NCBI GenBank assembly: GCA_947589085.1
Contig: CANPZD010000003.1
Span: 1-64,000 of the forward strand
Reading direction: 5' to 3'
Source: an uncultured Clostridia bacterium
GTDB taxonomy: Bacteria; Bacillota; Clostridia; Christensenellales; Borkfalkiaceae
DNA length: 64,000 nt
Shown: positions 29,526 to 37,958 of the stretch, one piece after another
Position numbering within the stretch: position 1 is the first letter of the stretch
How the letters are laid out: every line of letters starts with the position of its first letter
The notes under the pieces: generated by a model
The model's input: only the letters and a program-made list of their open reading frames with translations
What the model was told of the DNA's origin: nothing
The model's database searches: none
Translations under genes and position numbers: made by a program

Positions 29526-29971
29526 TCTTCCTCACCTTCCGGGTGATCGTGCTCATGCGCGCAAAGCGCACACTTGAACTGACTTTCGTCATAGGGGATA
29601 TTGTTTCTCTTGTAATAGTCGAGCACGGCCGCCTGCACCGCCTGTTCGGCAAGCACCGAACAGTGCAGTTTGTAGGCGGGCAAGCCGCCCAACGCCTCCG
29701 TCACGGCGCGATTCGTAAGCTCCAGCGCCTCGGAGAGGGGTTTGCCCTTGATCATCTCCGTCGCCATCGAGCTGGAAGCGATCGCGCTTCCGCAGCCGAA
29801 CGTCTCGAATTTAACGTCCGTGAGGATCCCGTTTTCGACTTTGATGTACATCTTCATGATATCGCCGCACTTGGCGTTGCCCACTTCGCCCACGCCGTCC
29901 GCGTTTTCGATCACGCCCACGTTGCGCGGGTGCCTGAAATGATCCATGACTTTTTCGCTGTAAAGTGACAT
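29522..29971 (-). CDS. iscU: Fe-S cluster scaffold IscU/NifU-like
   Basis: MSLYSEKVMDHFRHPRNVG...GEVGNAKCGDIMKMYIKV...FGCGSAIASSS...LHCSVLAEQA; start could instead be 29983. Confidence 0.93.
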   Translation of the reverse strand: MSLYSEKVMDHFRHPRNVGVIENADGVGEVGNAKCGDIMKMYIKVENGILTDVKFETFGCGSAIASSSMATEMIKGKPLSEALELTNRAVTEALGGLPAYKLHCSVLAEQAVQAAVLDYYKRNNIPYDESQFKCALCAHEHDHPEGEEE

Positions 29972-29999
29972 TTCCGCTTCCATCCTTTTCCGAAGAATT

Positions 30000-31190
30000 T
30001 TATAGAATAAATTTGCGCTTTCCTTCCTGCAAGTCCCGCCATACGGGCGAGAACGAGCGCACTTTCTGCACAACATAGGGGATCTTTTCGAGGAGATAAT
30101 CGACTTCCTCTTCCGTGTTCTCCGCCCCGAGCGTCAGCCGCAGCGAGCCGTGCGCCACATCGTGCACCCGCCCGATCGCCAGCAATACGTGCGAAGGATC
30201 CAGAGACCCCGACGTGCATGCCGATCCCGACGAGGCGCAGATCCCTTCGTCGTCGAGGTACAGAAGCAGCGCTTCGCCCTCCACGCCCTCAAAACAAAAA
30301 CTCACGTTCCCCGGAAGGCGGTTCGCCCTGTCGCCGTTGAGCGAGCAGTGCGAAATCCGCGCTTCGATGCCTTCGATGAGCTTGCGCTGCAACTTCCGCA
30401 AATGCGCGCAGGAGGCATCCATGTCCGCAACCGACGCCTTCAACGCGGCTACCATGCCCGCGATCGAGGGGAGATCTTCCGTCCCCGCGCGCTTGTTCCG
30501 TTCCTGCGCCCCGCCCTCGATCAAGGGCGAGAGGGGAGCGCCCGTGCGCGCATACAGTACGCCCGTTCCTTTCGGCCCGCCGAACTTGTGCGCCGAAAGC
30601 GCAAGATAGTCGCACCCGAGTTCGTTCACGTTCACGGGTATGTGCCCCACGGCCTGCACGGCGTCGGTATGCAGCGGCACGCCGCATGCCTTGCAGATTT
30701 CCGCAATTTCCCGCACAGGCTGGATCGTGCCGATCTCGTTGTTCGCAAGCATCACGCTCACGAGCGCGGTGTCGCGGTCGATCGCGCGCCGTGCGTCGTC
30801 CGCCGAAACGATCCCGCTCTCCCCGACGGGAAGCAAAACGATCTCAAATCCCTCTTTTTCCAATTTTTTGAGCGTATGCAGCACCGCATGATGTTCGATG
30901 GCCGTGGATACGATCTTTTTTTTGCCCTTCTTTGCGCCCGCGTACGCGGCGGAAAGAAGCGCCTGGTTGTCCGATTCGCTTCCGCCCGAAGTAAAATAGA
31001 TCTCCCGCGGGGATGCGCCGAGGATCGCCGCGACCTCTTCGCGGCAGGATGTAAGCAGCTCCTGCGCCCGCTGCCCGACCGTATGAAGGCTGGAAGGATT
31101 GCCGAAGATCAGATCGGCGGTCTTTGTATAGGCCTGCACGGCGATGGGAAGCATGCGCGTCGTCGCCGCGTGATCCGCATAGACAAACAT
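30000..31190 (-). CDS. iscS: Cysteine desulfurase
   Basis: Class V aminotransferase; YADHAATT N-terminus, SAHKFGGPKGTGVLY, ASSGSACTSGSLDPSHVL. Confidence 0.95.
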   Translation of the reverse strand: MFVYADHAATTRMLPIAVQAYTKTADLIFGNPSSLHTVGQRAQELLTSCREEVAAILGASPREIYFTSGGSESDNQALLSAAYAGAKKGKKKIVSTAIEHHAVLHTLKKLEKEGFEIVLLPVGESGIVSADDARRAIDRDTALVSVMLANNEIGTIQPVREIAEICKACGVPLHTDAVQAVGHIPVNVNELGCDYLALSAHKFGGPKGTGVLYARTGAPLSPLIEGGAQERNKRAGTEDLPSIAGMVAALKASVADMDASCAHLRKLQRKLIEGIEARISHCSLNGDRANRLPGNVSFCFEGVEGEALLLYLDDEGICASSGSACTSGSLDPSHVLLAIGRVHDVAHGSLRLTLGAENTEEEVDYLLEKIPYVVQKVRSFSPVWRDLQEGKRKFIL

Positions 31191-31213
31191 AGTGTGATTC
31201 TCCGTAAAAAATA

Positions 31214-31264
31214 AATTCCTATCGATTCGATAGGAATTATAGCATGCCGCAATCCGGCTGTCAA
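31214..31264 (-). promoter_or_regulatory. isc operon promoter with a 25-bp perfect palindromic operator overlapping -10/+1
   Basis: Minus TTGACA (31264-31259), N17, TATAAT (31241-31236); palindrome AATTCCTATCGA-T-TCGATAGGAATT at 31214-31238. Confidence 0.85.
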
Positions 31265-31307
31265 GCGTTTCTCAGCGGAATTTGACAAAGCGGGGTGGTT
31301 TTGAAAA

Positions 31308-31336
31308 GAAAAACCCCGCCGTGAAAGCGGGGGTTC
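31308..31336 (-). terminator. Rho-independent terminator of rpsF-ssb-rpsR
   Basis: Minus strand CCCCGC-TTTCACG-GCGGGG-TTTTTC. Confidence 0.75.
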
Positions 31337-31349
31337 CGATTGAAATTTT

Positions 31350-31688
31350 TCAGTCTGCCTTGAAGGGCAAAAGCGCCGCGATGCGCGCGCGTTTGATGGC
31401 GACGGCAAGTTCCCGCTGGTGCTTTGCACAGGTGCCCGTCATTCTGCGGGGCAGGATCTTTCCGCCTTCCGCAACGAACTTGCGGAGCTTTGCAACGTCT
31501 TTATAATCGATCTTCGATTTTTCCTGGCAGAAGAGGCAAACTTTTTTGAAGTTCTGCTTCTTGAATCCTTTCTTTGCGGGCCGCTCGCCTTTTTCCCGAT
31601 CTTCGCGAGGCGCTGCGGCGGGTTCGGCCGCGGGCGCTGCGGGCGCTGCGGGCGCTTCTTCGGCGGCCTTTACTTCGTTCTCTTCCAT
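31350..31688 (-). CDS. rpsR: 30S ribosomal protein S18 with an Ala/Pro/Glu-rich N-terminal extension
   Basis: [62 protein letters not shown]. Confidence 0.96.
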   Translation of the reverse strand: MEENEVKAAEEAPAAPAAPAAEPAAAPREDREKGERPAKKGFKKQNFKKVCLFCQEKSKIDYKDVAKLRKFVAEGGKILPRRMTGTCAKHQRELAVAIKRARIAALLPFKAD

Positions 31689-31743
31689 AACGATGTCTCC
31701 TTATTTTGATAGAATGGGGGAGGATTTTCCCTCCGAATGCCCG

Positions 31744-32178
31744 TCAGAACGGAATGTCGCCGTCGTCGTCGAAAGATTCGAGCTGCGGCTTTTTCCGCGC
31801 GGGCGTGCCGCCTCCTGCGGCAGGTGCGGGTGTATCGTAGAAATCTTCCGCGCCGCCCGCCGATTTGGTCGTGAGGAATTCCACATCCTGCGCGATCACG
31901 TCTACGGCTGTGCGGCGGTTGCCCTGATTATCCTCGTAGTTCCGGATCTGAACGCTTCCGGAAACGGCAACCTTGCTGCCTTTTTTGCAGTACCGCGCAA
32001 TGTTGTCGGCAAGTCCGCGCCATGCCGTTACATTAAAGAAATCGGTCTGGCGTTCCCCGTCCGACGACGTATACGAACGGTTGACTGCAATCGCAAAATG
32101 GCATACGCTTACCCCGCCGGAAGTCTCCGAAAGTTCGGGGTCGCGCGTGAGATTTCCAATCAAAAACACCTTGTTCAT
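31744..32178 (-). CDS. ssb: Single-stranded DNA-binding protein
   Basis: MNKVFLIGNLTRDPELSETSGGVSVCHFAIAVNR; acidic C-terminal tail DDDGDIPF. Confidence 0.96.
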   Translation of the reverse strand: MNKVFLIGNLTRDPELSETSGGVSVCHFAIAVNRSYTSSDGERQTDFFNVTAWRGLADNIARYCKKGSKVAVSGSVQIRNYEDNQGNRRTAVDVIAQDVEFLTTKSAGGAEDFYDTPAPAAGGGTPARKKPQLESFDDDGDIPF

Positions 32179-32179
32179 C

Positions 32180-32470
32180 TTATTTTTCCTCTACTTTGGT
32201 GATAACGCGGCGCAGAACGTCGCTCGAAATTCCCGCAATGCGGTCGAGCTCCAGAATCGCGTCGCCATTTGCTTCGAAACTCATGAGAGCATAGAAAGCT
32301 TCCGACTTATAGGCAATGGGGTAGGCCGTCTTGCGAACGCCCCATTTGTCGTATGCTTTCACGCTCCCGCCCATGGAAGTCACGATATCGGCGTATTTTT
32401 TGAGTTCCGCCTCTCTCGCTTCGTCCTCCATGTCGCTTCTGAGCAGAATGAGCATTTCGTATTTCTGCAT
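32180..32470 (-). CDS. rpsF: 30S ribosomal protein S6
   Basis: MQKYEMLILLRSDMEDEAREAELKKYADIVTSMGGSVKAYDKWGVRKTAYPI; operon rpsF-ssb-rpsR. Confidence 0.96.
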   Translation of the reverse strand: MQKYEMLILLRSDMEDEAREAELKKYADIVTSMGGSVKAYDKWGVRKTAYPIAYKSEAFYALMSFEANGDAILELDRIAGISSDVLRRVITKVEEK

Positions 32471-32497
32471 ATCAGTTTTACCTCCCGGTCTTAATCG

Positions 32498-32550
32498 GCA
32501 TGCCTTTGCGCGAACTCCTCGGATGTTTCCGGGCGCGCCGCGCGGCATGC
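32498..32550 (-). promoter_or_regulatory. Structured rpsF 5' leader, candidate S6:S18 autoregulatory element
   Basis: Minus-strand leader pairs GCATGCC/GGCATGC and GCGCG/CGCGC around CCGGAAACATCCGAGGAG, between the promoter and rpsF. Confidence 0.45.
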
Positions 32551-32574
32551 AAGGCTTGCGACTTTTGTTGTACT

Positions 32575-32603
32575 ATTATACTTCATTTTTTCGGCGAAGT
32601 CAA
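32575..32603 (-). promoter_or_regulatory. Sigma-A-like promoter of rpsF-ssb-rpsR
   Basis: Minus TTGACT-N17-TATAAT. Confidence 0.85.
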
Positions 32604-32647
32604 CGCGTTTCATGTCTCTTTTCCCGAAAAATCCCTGTTTTTCTCCG

Positions 32648-35482
32648 TTAAAGGCCCAAGGAAGGCAATTTCGAGATCTGATCGTTCAGTGAGCTGATGA
32701 GCGCAAACGTTTCGCTCAGAGAGACTTCGATGAGATTTTTCACGACGCGCGTCTTATGATTGCCTTTCGAATCCGTATGCTCGAACGCGATCCCGTCTTT
32801 GAACAGGTTGGTCGCAAGAGGGGCATAGGGGTTTTCTTCGAGGATCCCGTGGAACCAGAGTTCCGCAAACAGCGCGTCGTTCATCGTGTTGGCCACGTCC
32901 GAGATCAGCGAATCCACGTTGAGAATGGGCGTTTCGGTGAGCGGTTTGCCGTCCGTCGTCTTGCCGTTGAACAGCAGATACCACACGCCCGAAAGATACC
33001 GGTCGACATTCACCTTTTGCTCGCCGCTCATGTAGAAATAGCGCTCGGACGTCTGATCTTTTTGGAATACTTCGCCCGTTTCCGCGCGGAACAGCTCGTA
33101 AGCCGCCGTGCGCACCGTGATGTAATCGTATGCCGGGCCGTCCGCGGGTTTCGCGCTGCGCACCGTGTAAGAAGCGCCCTCGTATTCGATCTTGCCGTTC
33201 GCGGGCTTGTAGGTCTTGCCGTCGGCTCGATAGGATTCGATCACGCGTTCGAGATCGATCCGCTCGGTCTTTCCGTCGATCGATGTTTCATAATAGAACC
33301 CGTAGTCGTCCTCTTTTACGGTAACGTCGAGGGCTTCGCCCTTGATCGCGCCCGCGGCATAGTCGTATTCGTAGTAAGCATAGACGGGTTCCAGCTTCAC
33401 GACCGTGTCGAAGCCGTAGGTTTTCGACTTCGAATCGTACGATACGGTTGCGCCTTCGGGAACGGGGGTTCTTCCGTCCGCGTCGAGATAAAATTTGCGG
33501 ACAACTTCCTTTTCCGCGCCGTCCCCGCCCGCATAGAGCGCACTCTGAACGGAGACGGAGGAAAGATCGAGCGCCTTCGGCCGATATACCATATGGTCGG
33601 TATTTCCCTCCGCGTCCTCCGTGTTGTAGTTGTATTTTTGCTCGTGAAAATTATAGAGCTGCACTTCGACCGACTGCAAGCCGTTTTTGCGGGTTTCCTT
33701 TCCGGCTTCCGCGAAGTAGGTGCTTTCCAGCCAATCGTAGGTCACGGTGACGGCTTTCCCGTCAATCTCTTTGGAATATTCCGCCATATAGGAGTACATT
33801 TCGTCGCCGAACACCTGACTGACGGTCAGAAGCGCCAGATCGTCGGCAAGCGTGGTCACGGAACTGTCGCCGAGATGTTTGAGGATCTTGTTGCCCGCGC
33901 AGGCCTCTTCGCCGAGGATCTCGCTGAGGCGCAGCGTCTGCACGCGGTCGTTCAGTTCGCCGATGGGGGAATCGGCAAGTGCCGCCAAAATGCCCGAAGG
34001 GTCCGTTCCGAGGTCGATCACGTCGCGCAGGGTGAGGGAATCGATCTTGCTTTGGTCGGTGAGGTCGGAGATGCGCCAATCCCGCATCGCTTTCATGATC
34101 GCGGAGCTGTCGTCGTCGATCCCGAGGATCTGGCCGATCTTCAGGCGTTGGATCCGGTTCATATTCTGCAGATCGGAGATCTTCCAGCCGGCTGCCGCCT
34201 TCATAAATCCGGACGCGTCCGGGTCGATATCGAGAATGTCCTCGATCTTCAGACTTTCGATCTTCTCTTTTTGCGCAAAGTCGTTCAGGCTCCAATCCTT
34301 TACCGCTTGCAGGAATTTGGAAGAATGTTCGTCCACGGAGATGATATCGCTCACTTTGAGATCGGAGAAATCATCTTCGGTAAGGTCCTTTATCGTGCGT
34401 TTGCGGAATCCTTCGCGCATGGTGACGGTGATCTTGCCTTCGCCGTCCGGCTCGGATCTGTCGTAACGGTCGGAGGGGCCGTAGAGTACATAGAACATGA
34501 CGTCGTTCGTCTTAACGGTGGGGCTGCCGAGCAGCGCTTCGAGTTCGAGGCGCTGAATGATCTCGTCGGAACCGCCGATAAAATCCCCGATCGTGGTGGC
34601 GCTGTGCCCCTCGGCCATTTTGATCTTGCCGTTTTCGATCGTATAGTCGGAGCCGTAGCTGCCGTATGAGAGGGCGTACATGGCGGAATTCTTCCGGATC
34701 TTCTCCTCCGTCACTTCGCGGTTGATGCCCAACAGGCTGCCCAGCTGCATGGTTTCGAAGATCCCGTCCAATCCTTCCCGGCTCGTCAGCTTTTTGATGG
34801 TCAGTACGGCGTCTTCGTTGAGAACGGCGACGGACCCGTTCGCCTCGAACCGATAGTCGACGTCCTCTTCGCCGAAGCAGAACGTGAGCATGAGCGCACT
34901 CGAATTGACGTCGAGGCCGAGCGCCTTGCCCAGAGAGACGTTCATCAGCACGTCGTCTTTCAAATACGAGCCGAGTTCGGAAAACTTTTTGCTCATCAGA
35001 GTCTCTTTATCCGCTTCGACGCCGAAATCTTTCAGTTTGTTTAAGAGCTTATCCATGGTCTCGTCGAAGAACGGCGAGTATTTGCTCACATCGTTGAGAC
35101 AGTTGAAGGGGTTGTTGATCACATCTTTCAGAAGGTCGAGCACGGACATCTCGGCATATGCGTCGTCGAGATATTTCGAGTATGTATCCTGCCCGATCCC
35201 CGCAAGGGAGAGAACGGAACCGATGGATTTTTTCGTGCCCAGCCACACGCCTACGCCGAGCAGACCGCCGATCCCGATGAAGATGCCGAGAAACAGCGCA
35301 AGGCACACGGCAAGGATCCCGCGGAAGCGCCCGCGCGGCATATAGTGCGCGCGAGGATAGATCTTTCCCTCCCGCACCAAGCGTTCTTCCAATAAAAGTT
35401 TGTCGCGGTCGTCGAGCCGTCTCTGCTTTTTGCGTTGCTCGGCTTCGCGTTTTTTCCGGATATAATTTTCCTTTCTGCTCAT
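32648..35482 (-). CDS. 944-aa single-TM membrane protein with 36-aa tandem repeats, unknown function
   Basis: Basic cytosolic N-terminus, TM GILAVCLALFLGIFIGIGGLLGVGVWLG, large extracytoplasmic region with repeats of LK[VI]xxI[IL]xxD..S..[FIM]xxA...W.[IL].[DN]...xxxI.S. Confidence 0.8.
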   Translation of the reverse strand: MSRKENYIRKKREAEQRKKQRRLDDRDKLLLEERLVREGKIYPRAHYMPRGRFRGILAVCLALFLGIFIGIGGLLGVGVWLGTKKSIGSVLSLAGIGQDTYSKYLDDAYAEMSVLDLLKDVINNPFNCLNDVSKYSPFFDETMDKLLNKLKDFGVEADKETLMSKKFSELGSYLKDDVLMNVSLGKALGLDVNSSALMLTFCFGEEDVDYRFEANGSVAVLNEDAVLTIKKLTSREGLDGIFETMQLGSLLGINREVTEEKIRKNSAMYALSYGSYGSDYTIENGKIKMAEGHSATTIGDFIGGSDEIIQRLELEALLGSPTVKTNDVMFYVLYGPSDRYDRSEPDGEGKITVTMREGFRKRTIKDLTEDDFSDLKVSDIISVDEHSSKFLQAVKDWSLNDFAQKEKIESLKIEDILDIDPDASGFMKAAAGWKISDLQNMNRIQRLKIGQILGIDDDSSAIMKAMRDWRISDLTDQSKIDSLTLRDVIDLGTDPSGILAALADSPIGELNDRVQTLRLSEILGEEACAGNKILKHLGDSSVTTLADDLALLTVSQVFGDEMYSYMAEYSKEIDGKAVTVTYDWLESTYFAEAGKETRKNGLQSVEVQLYNFHEQKYNYNTEDAEGNTDHMVYRPKALDLSSVSVQSALYAGGDGAEKEVVRKFYLDADGRTPVPEGATVSYDSKSKTYGFDTVVKLEPVYAYYEYDYAAGAIKGEALDVTVKEDDYGFYYETSIDGKTERIDLERVIESYRADGKTYKPANGKIEYEGASYTVRSAKPADGPAYDYITVRTAAYELFRAETGEVFQKDQTSERYFYMSGEQKVNVDRYLSGVWYLLFNGKTTDGKPLTETPILNVDSLISDVANTMNDALFAELWFHGILEENPYAPLATNLFKDGIAFEHTDSKGNHKTRVVKNLIEVSLSETFALISSLNDQISKLPSLGL

Positions 35483-35630
35483 AAGATACCTCGCATTTGA
35501 GAGAACAGGGATTTCCTGTATGCGGAACTATTATAATATACGCGCGCGGAAAATGCAAGCAATTTTTCGATTTCGCGCGCAATCGGCCCTATGGGAAGTT
35601 CTCCCACGGCAAGCGCAAAAACCGACGCGG

Positions 35631-36983
35631 TCAATTTGGCGTAAATTTCCGCGCGTAATTGAGAAGCTGCGTTCGGTTGTTTCTGGCGCCGTTCTCCGTG
35701 CAGAAGCGGAGCAGCTCTTCCAGCGCTTCCGCCGTACGGACTTCGGGGACGCCCGCCGCCTGCAGATCCCTGCCGTTCACGGCCAGCTCTTTGATCGTAA
35801 ACGGCACGCCTTCCGCGCGCATCTCGCCGCGGATCCGGTTCCATTTTACGACGGTGGGCGCGGGGGAAAGATCGCCTTTGCAGGCGGAAAAGTCCGCCTG
35901 TTTGAGCGCCATAAGAAGCGAAAAATCCGCCCCCAGGTCAACAATTTCGCGCCGCACTTTCAAATCCCGCATGCGGCAGTCGAGGTCGAGCATGTGTTTT
36001 TTTACCAACATGCAGGTGACGGCCGTGAGTTGTTTGGGCGCTTTCAGCCGCGCGAGGATCTCCCGCGCGATGCGCGCGCCTTCCTCCGCATGTGCGTGGA
36101 AGTTTCCATCCCGAAGCATGCAATAGGGTTTGCCGACGTCGTGCAGCAGCGCCGCGAAACGGATTTCGGGGGGGGCATGTCGCACACAGAGCAGCGAGTG
36201 TTCGAGCACATCGTGGTCATGGTAGTCGCTTCTCTGCGCCATGCCGTCGCCTGCGGCGAGTTCGGGCAGGATCATTTGCATCACGCCGCTTTCGTGCAGC
36301 AGTTTCAGTCCGCGGTAGGGCGCTTCGGGCGCGCCGTGTTTGCGATCGGAGAGGAGGATGAGCCGAAGTTCCGCAAAGATGCGTTCGGGGGAGATATCCG
36401 AAATCAGCGCGGCGTTTCTGCGCGCCCCCGTAAGGCATTCTTCGTCCGGCGAAAAACCCGTCTCCGCGGCGATGCGGGCGAGCCGCATGAGACGAAGTCC
36501 GTCCTCGCCGAAAACCCGCTCCGCTTCGCGCACGGTCCGCAGCGTTTTGACGCGTATGTCCGCGATCCCGCCGAGGGGATCGAGAAATTCGCCTTCGCGG
36601 ATCGCGTAATAGACGGCGTTCGCGCGGAAGTCCCGGCGCCGTGCGTCAAGCAGGGGATCCTCCGTGAAGGAGATCTCCGCGGGGGTATGTTCGCCGCGCA
36701 CGTACTTATCCGACCGGAAACGCGTAAATTCGTATCCGCGGCCTTCGGCGTCCTCCAGCTTTACCGTACCGGTATGGCGATAGACGGCGCGCACGGCGAA
36801 ACCGCAAGCGCGGGCATGTGACAAAAAGACTTCTTCCGTCATCGGCGACGAGAGATCCCAATCCGTTTGTTCGTTCAAAGGGAAACCCGCGAGGAAGTCC
36901 CGCACGCTCCCGCCGACGACGTAAAGAGGTTCCTTACACGCGTCCGCAAGTTTGATCAATGGTACCGGAAGAAAACGTTTCAT
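35631..36983 (-). CDS. cca: CCA tRNA nucleotidyltransferase / poly(A) polymerase family protein with HD domain
   Basis: PLYVVGGSVRDFLAG...TDWDLSSP; RRDFRANAVYY; HDVGKPYCM. Confidence 0.9.
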   Translation of the reverse strand: MKRFLPVPLIKLADACKEPLYVVGGSVRDFLAGFPLNEQTDWDLSSPMTEEVFLSHARACGFAVRAVYRHTGTVKLEDAEGRGYEFTRFRSDKYVRGEHTPAEISFTEDPLLDARRRDFRANAVYYAIREGEFLDPLGGIADIRVKTLRTVREAERVFGEDGLRLMRLARIAAETGFSPDEECLTGARRNAALISDISPERIFAELRLILLSDRKHGAPEAPYRGLKLLHESGVMQMILPELAAGDGMAQRSDYHDHDVLEHSLLCVRHAPPEIRFAALLHDVGKPYCMLRDGNFHAHAEEGARIAREILARLKAPKQLTAVTCMLVKKHMLDLDCRMRDLKVRREIVDLGADFSLLMALKQADFSACKGDLSPAPTVVKWNRIRGEMRAEGVPFTIKELAVNGRDLQAAGVPEVRTAEALEELLRFCTENGARNNRTQLLNYARKFTPN

Positions 36984-37096
36984 ACTGTTTCCCGAAATTT
37001 TTTCTTGAATTACAGTATAGCAAATCCGGAAAAAAATTGCAATTCCCGAAAAGATAATGTATAATATCTGTAAAAGTTTCTTGCGGAGGGGAGAAA

Positions 37097-37957
37097 ATGC
37101 TGAATTTCATCGTCAATCCCCATGCAAAACACGCCCGGAAAGCGCTCGCGGAGATTTCCCCGCGTCTCAAAGAGACCGAGGAGACGTGCCGGATCATTCA
37201 GACGGAGAGCCGGGAACAGATGAAAGAGACCGTGAAGCGCCTCTGCGCCGCGGGGGAACGGCAATTCGTGGCCGTCGGCGGCGACGGTACGCTGAATGCG
37301 CTTCTGGAATCTCTCGAGGATCCCGACCTTTCCGTGCTGGGACTCATCCCCGCGGGGACGGGGAACGATTTTGCGGCGGCGGCGCGCATTCCGTTCGGCG
37401 CAGTGGCGCTCGATCTCATTCTCGGGGGCGTTCCCAAACCGACGGATTATATTGCGTGCGGCGACATGCGGTGCATGAATATCGCCGGACTGGGGATCGA
37501 CGTGGATGTGCTGGAACGCTGTTACCGCATGAAGCACGGAAGCGAAAAGGGCAAATACATCCGCGGACTTCTGACTTCGCTGCGGAAGTACAGGGGGCAG
37601 AATGTCACGGTGATCGCAGACGGCGAGCGGATCTCCGGAAAGACCCTGATCGCGGCCGTGTGCAACGGATCGCAATTCGGCGGCGGGATCCGGCTCTGTC
37701 CGCCCGCAGAGATCGGAGACGGTAAGCTCGATCTTGTCGTGGCGGACTGCCCCAAGCGGTGGAAGATCCCGTATTATCTTTTCAAACTCATGAAGGGAAA
37801 GGCGATGAGGCTGCCCATCGTCAAACACAGGCTCTGTGAAGAAGTGCGGATCGAGCAATCGGAGGGGACTTTTGTCCAGCTCGACGGGGAATTGAGAACT
37901 TCCCGCATTCTTACGGCGCGCGTTGTGCACGGCAAACTTCAAATGTTCCGAGGCTGA
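37097..37957 (+). CDS. Diacylglycerol kinase family lipid kinase (DgkB/YegS-like)
   Basis: FIVNPHAKHARKA; VAVGGDGTLNALL; GLIPAGTGNDFA. Confidence 0.93.
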   Translation: MLNFIVNPHAKHARKALAEISPRLKETEETCRIIQTESREQMKETVKRLCAAGERQFVAVGGDGTLNALLESLEDPDLSVLGLIPAGTGNDFAAAARIPFGAVALDLILGGVPKPTDYIACGDMRCMNIAGLGIDVDVLERCYRMKHGSEKGKYIRGLLTSLRKYRGQNVTVIADGERISGKTLIAAVCNGSQFGGGIRLCPPAEIGDGKLDLVVADCPKRWKIPYYLFKLMKGKAMRLPIVKHRLCEEVRIEQSEGTFVQLDGELRTSRILTARVVHGKLQMFRG

Positions 37958-37958
37958 A

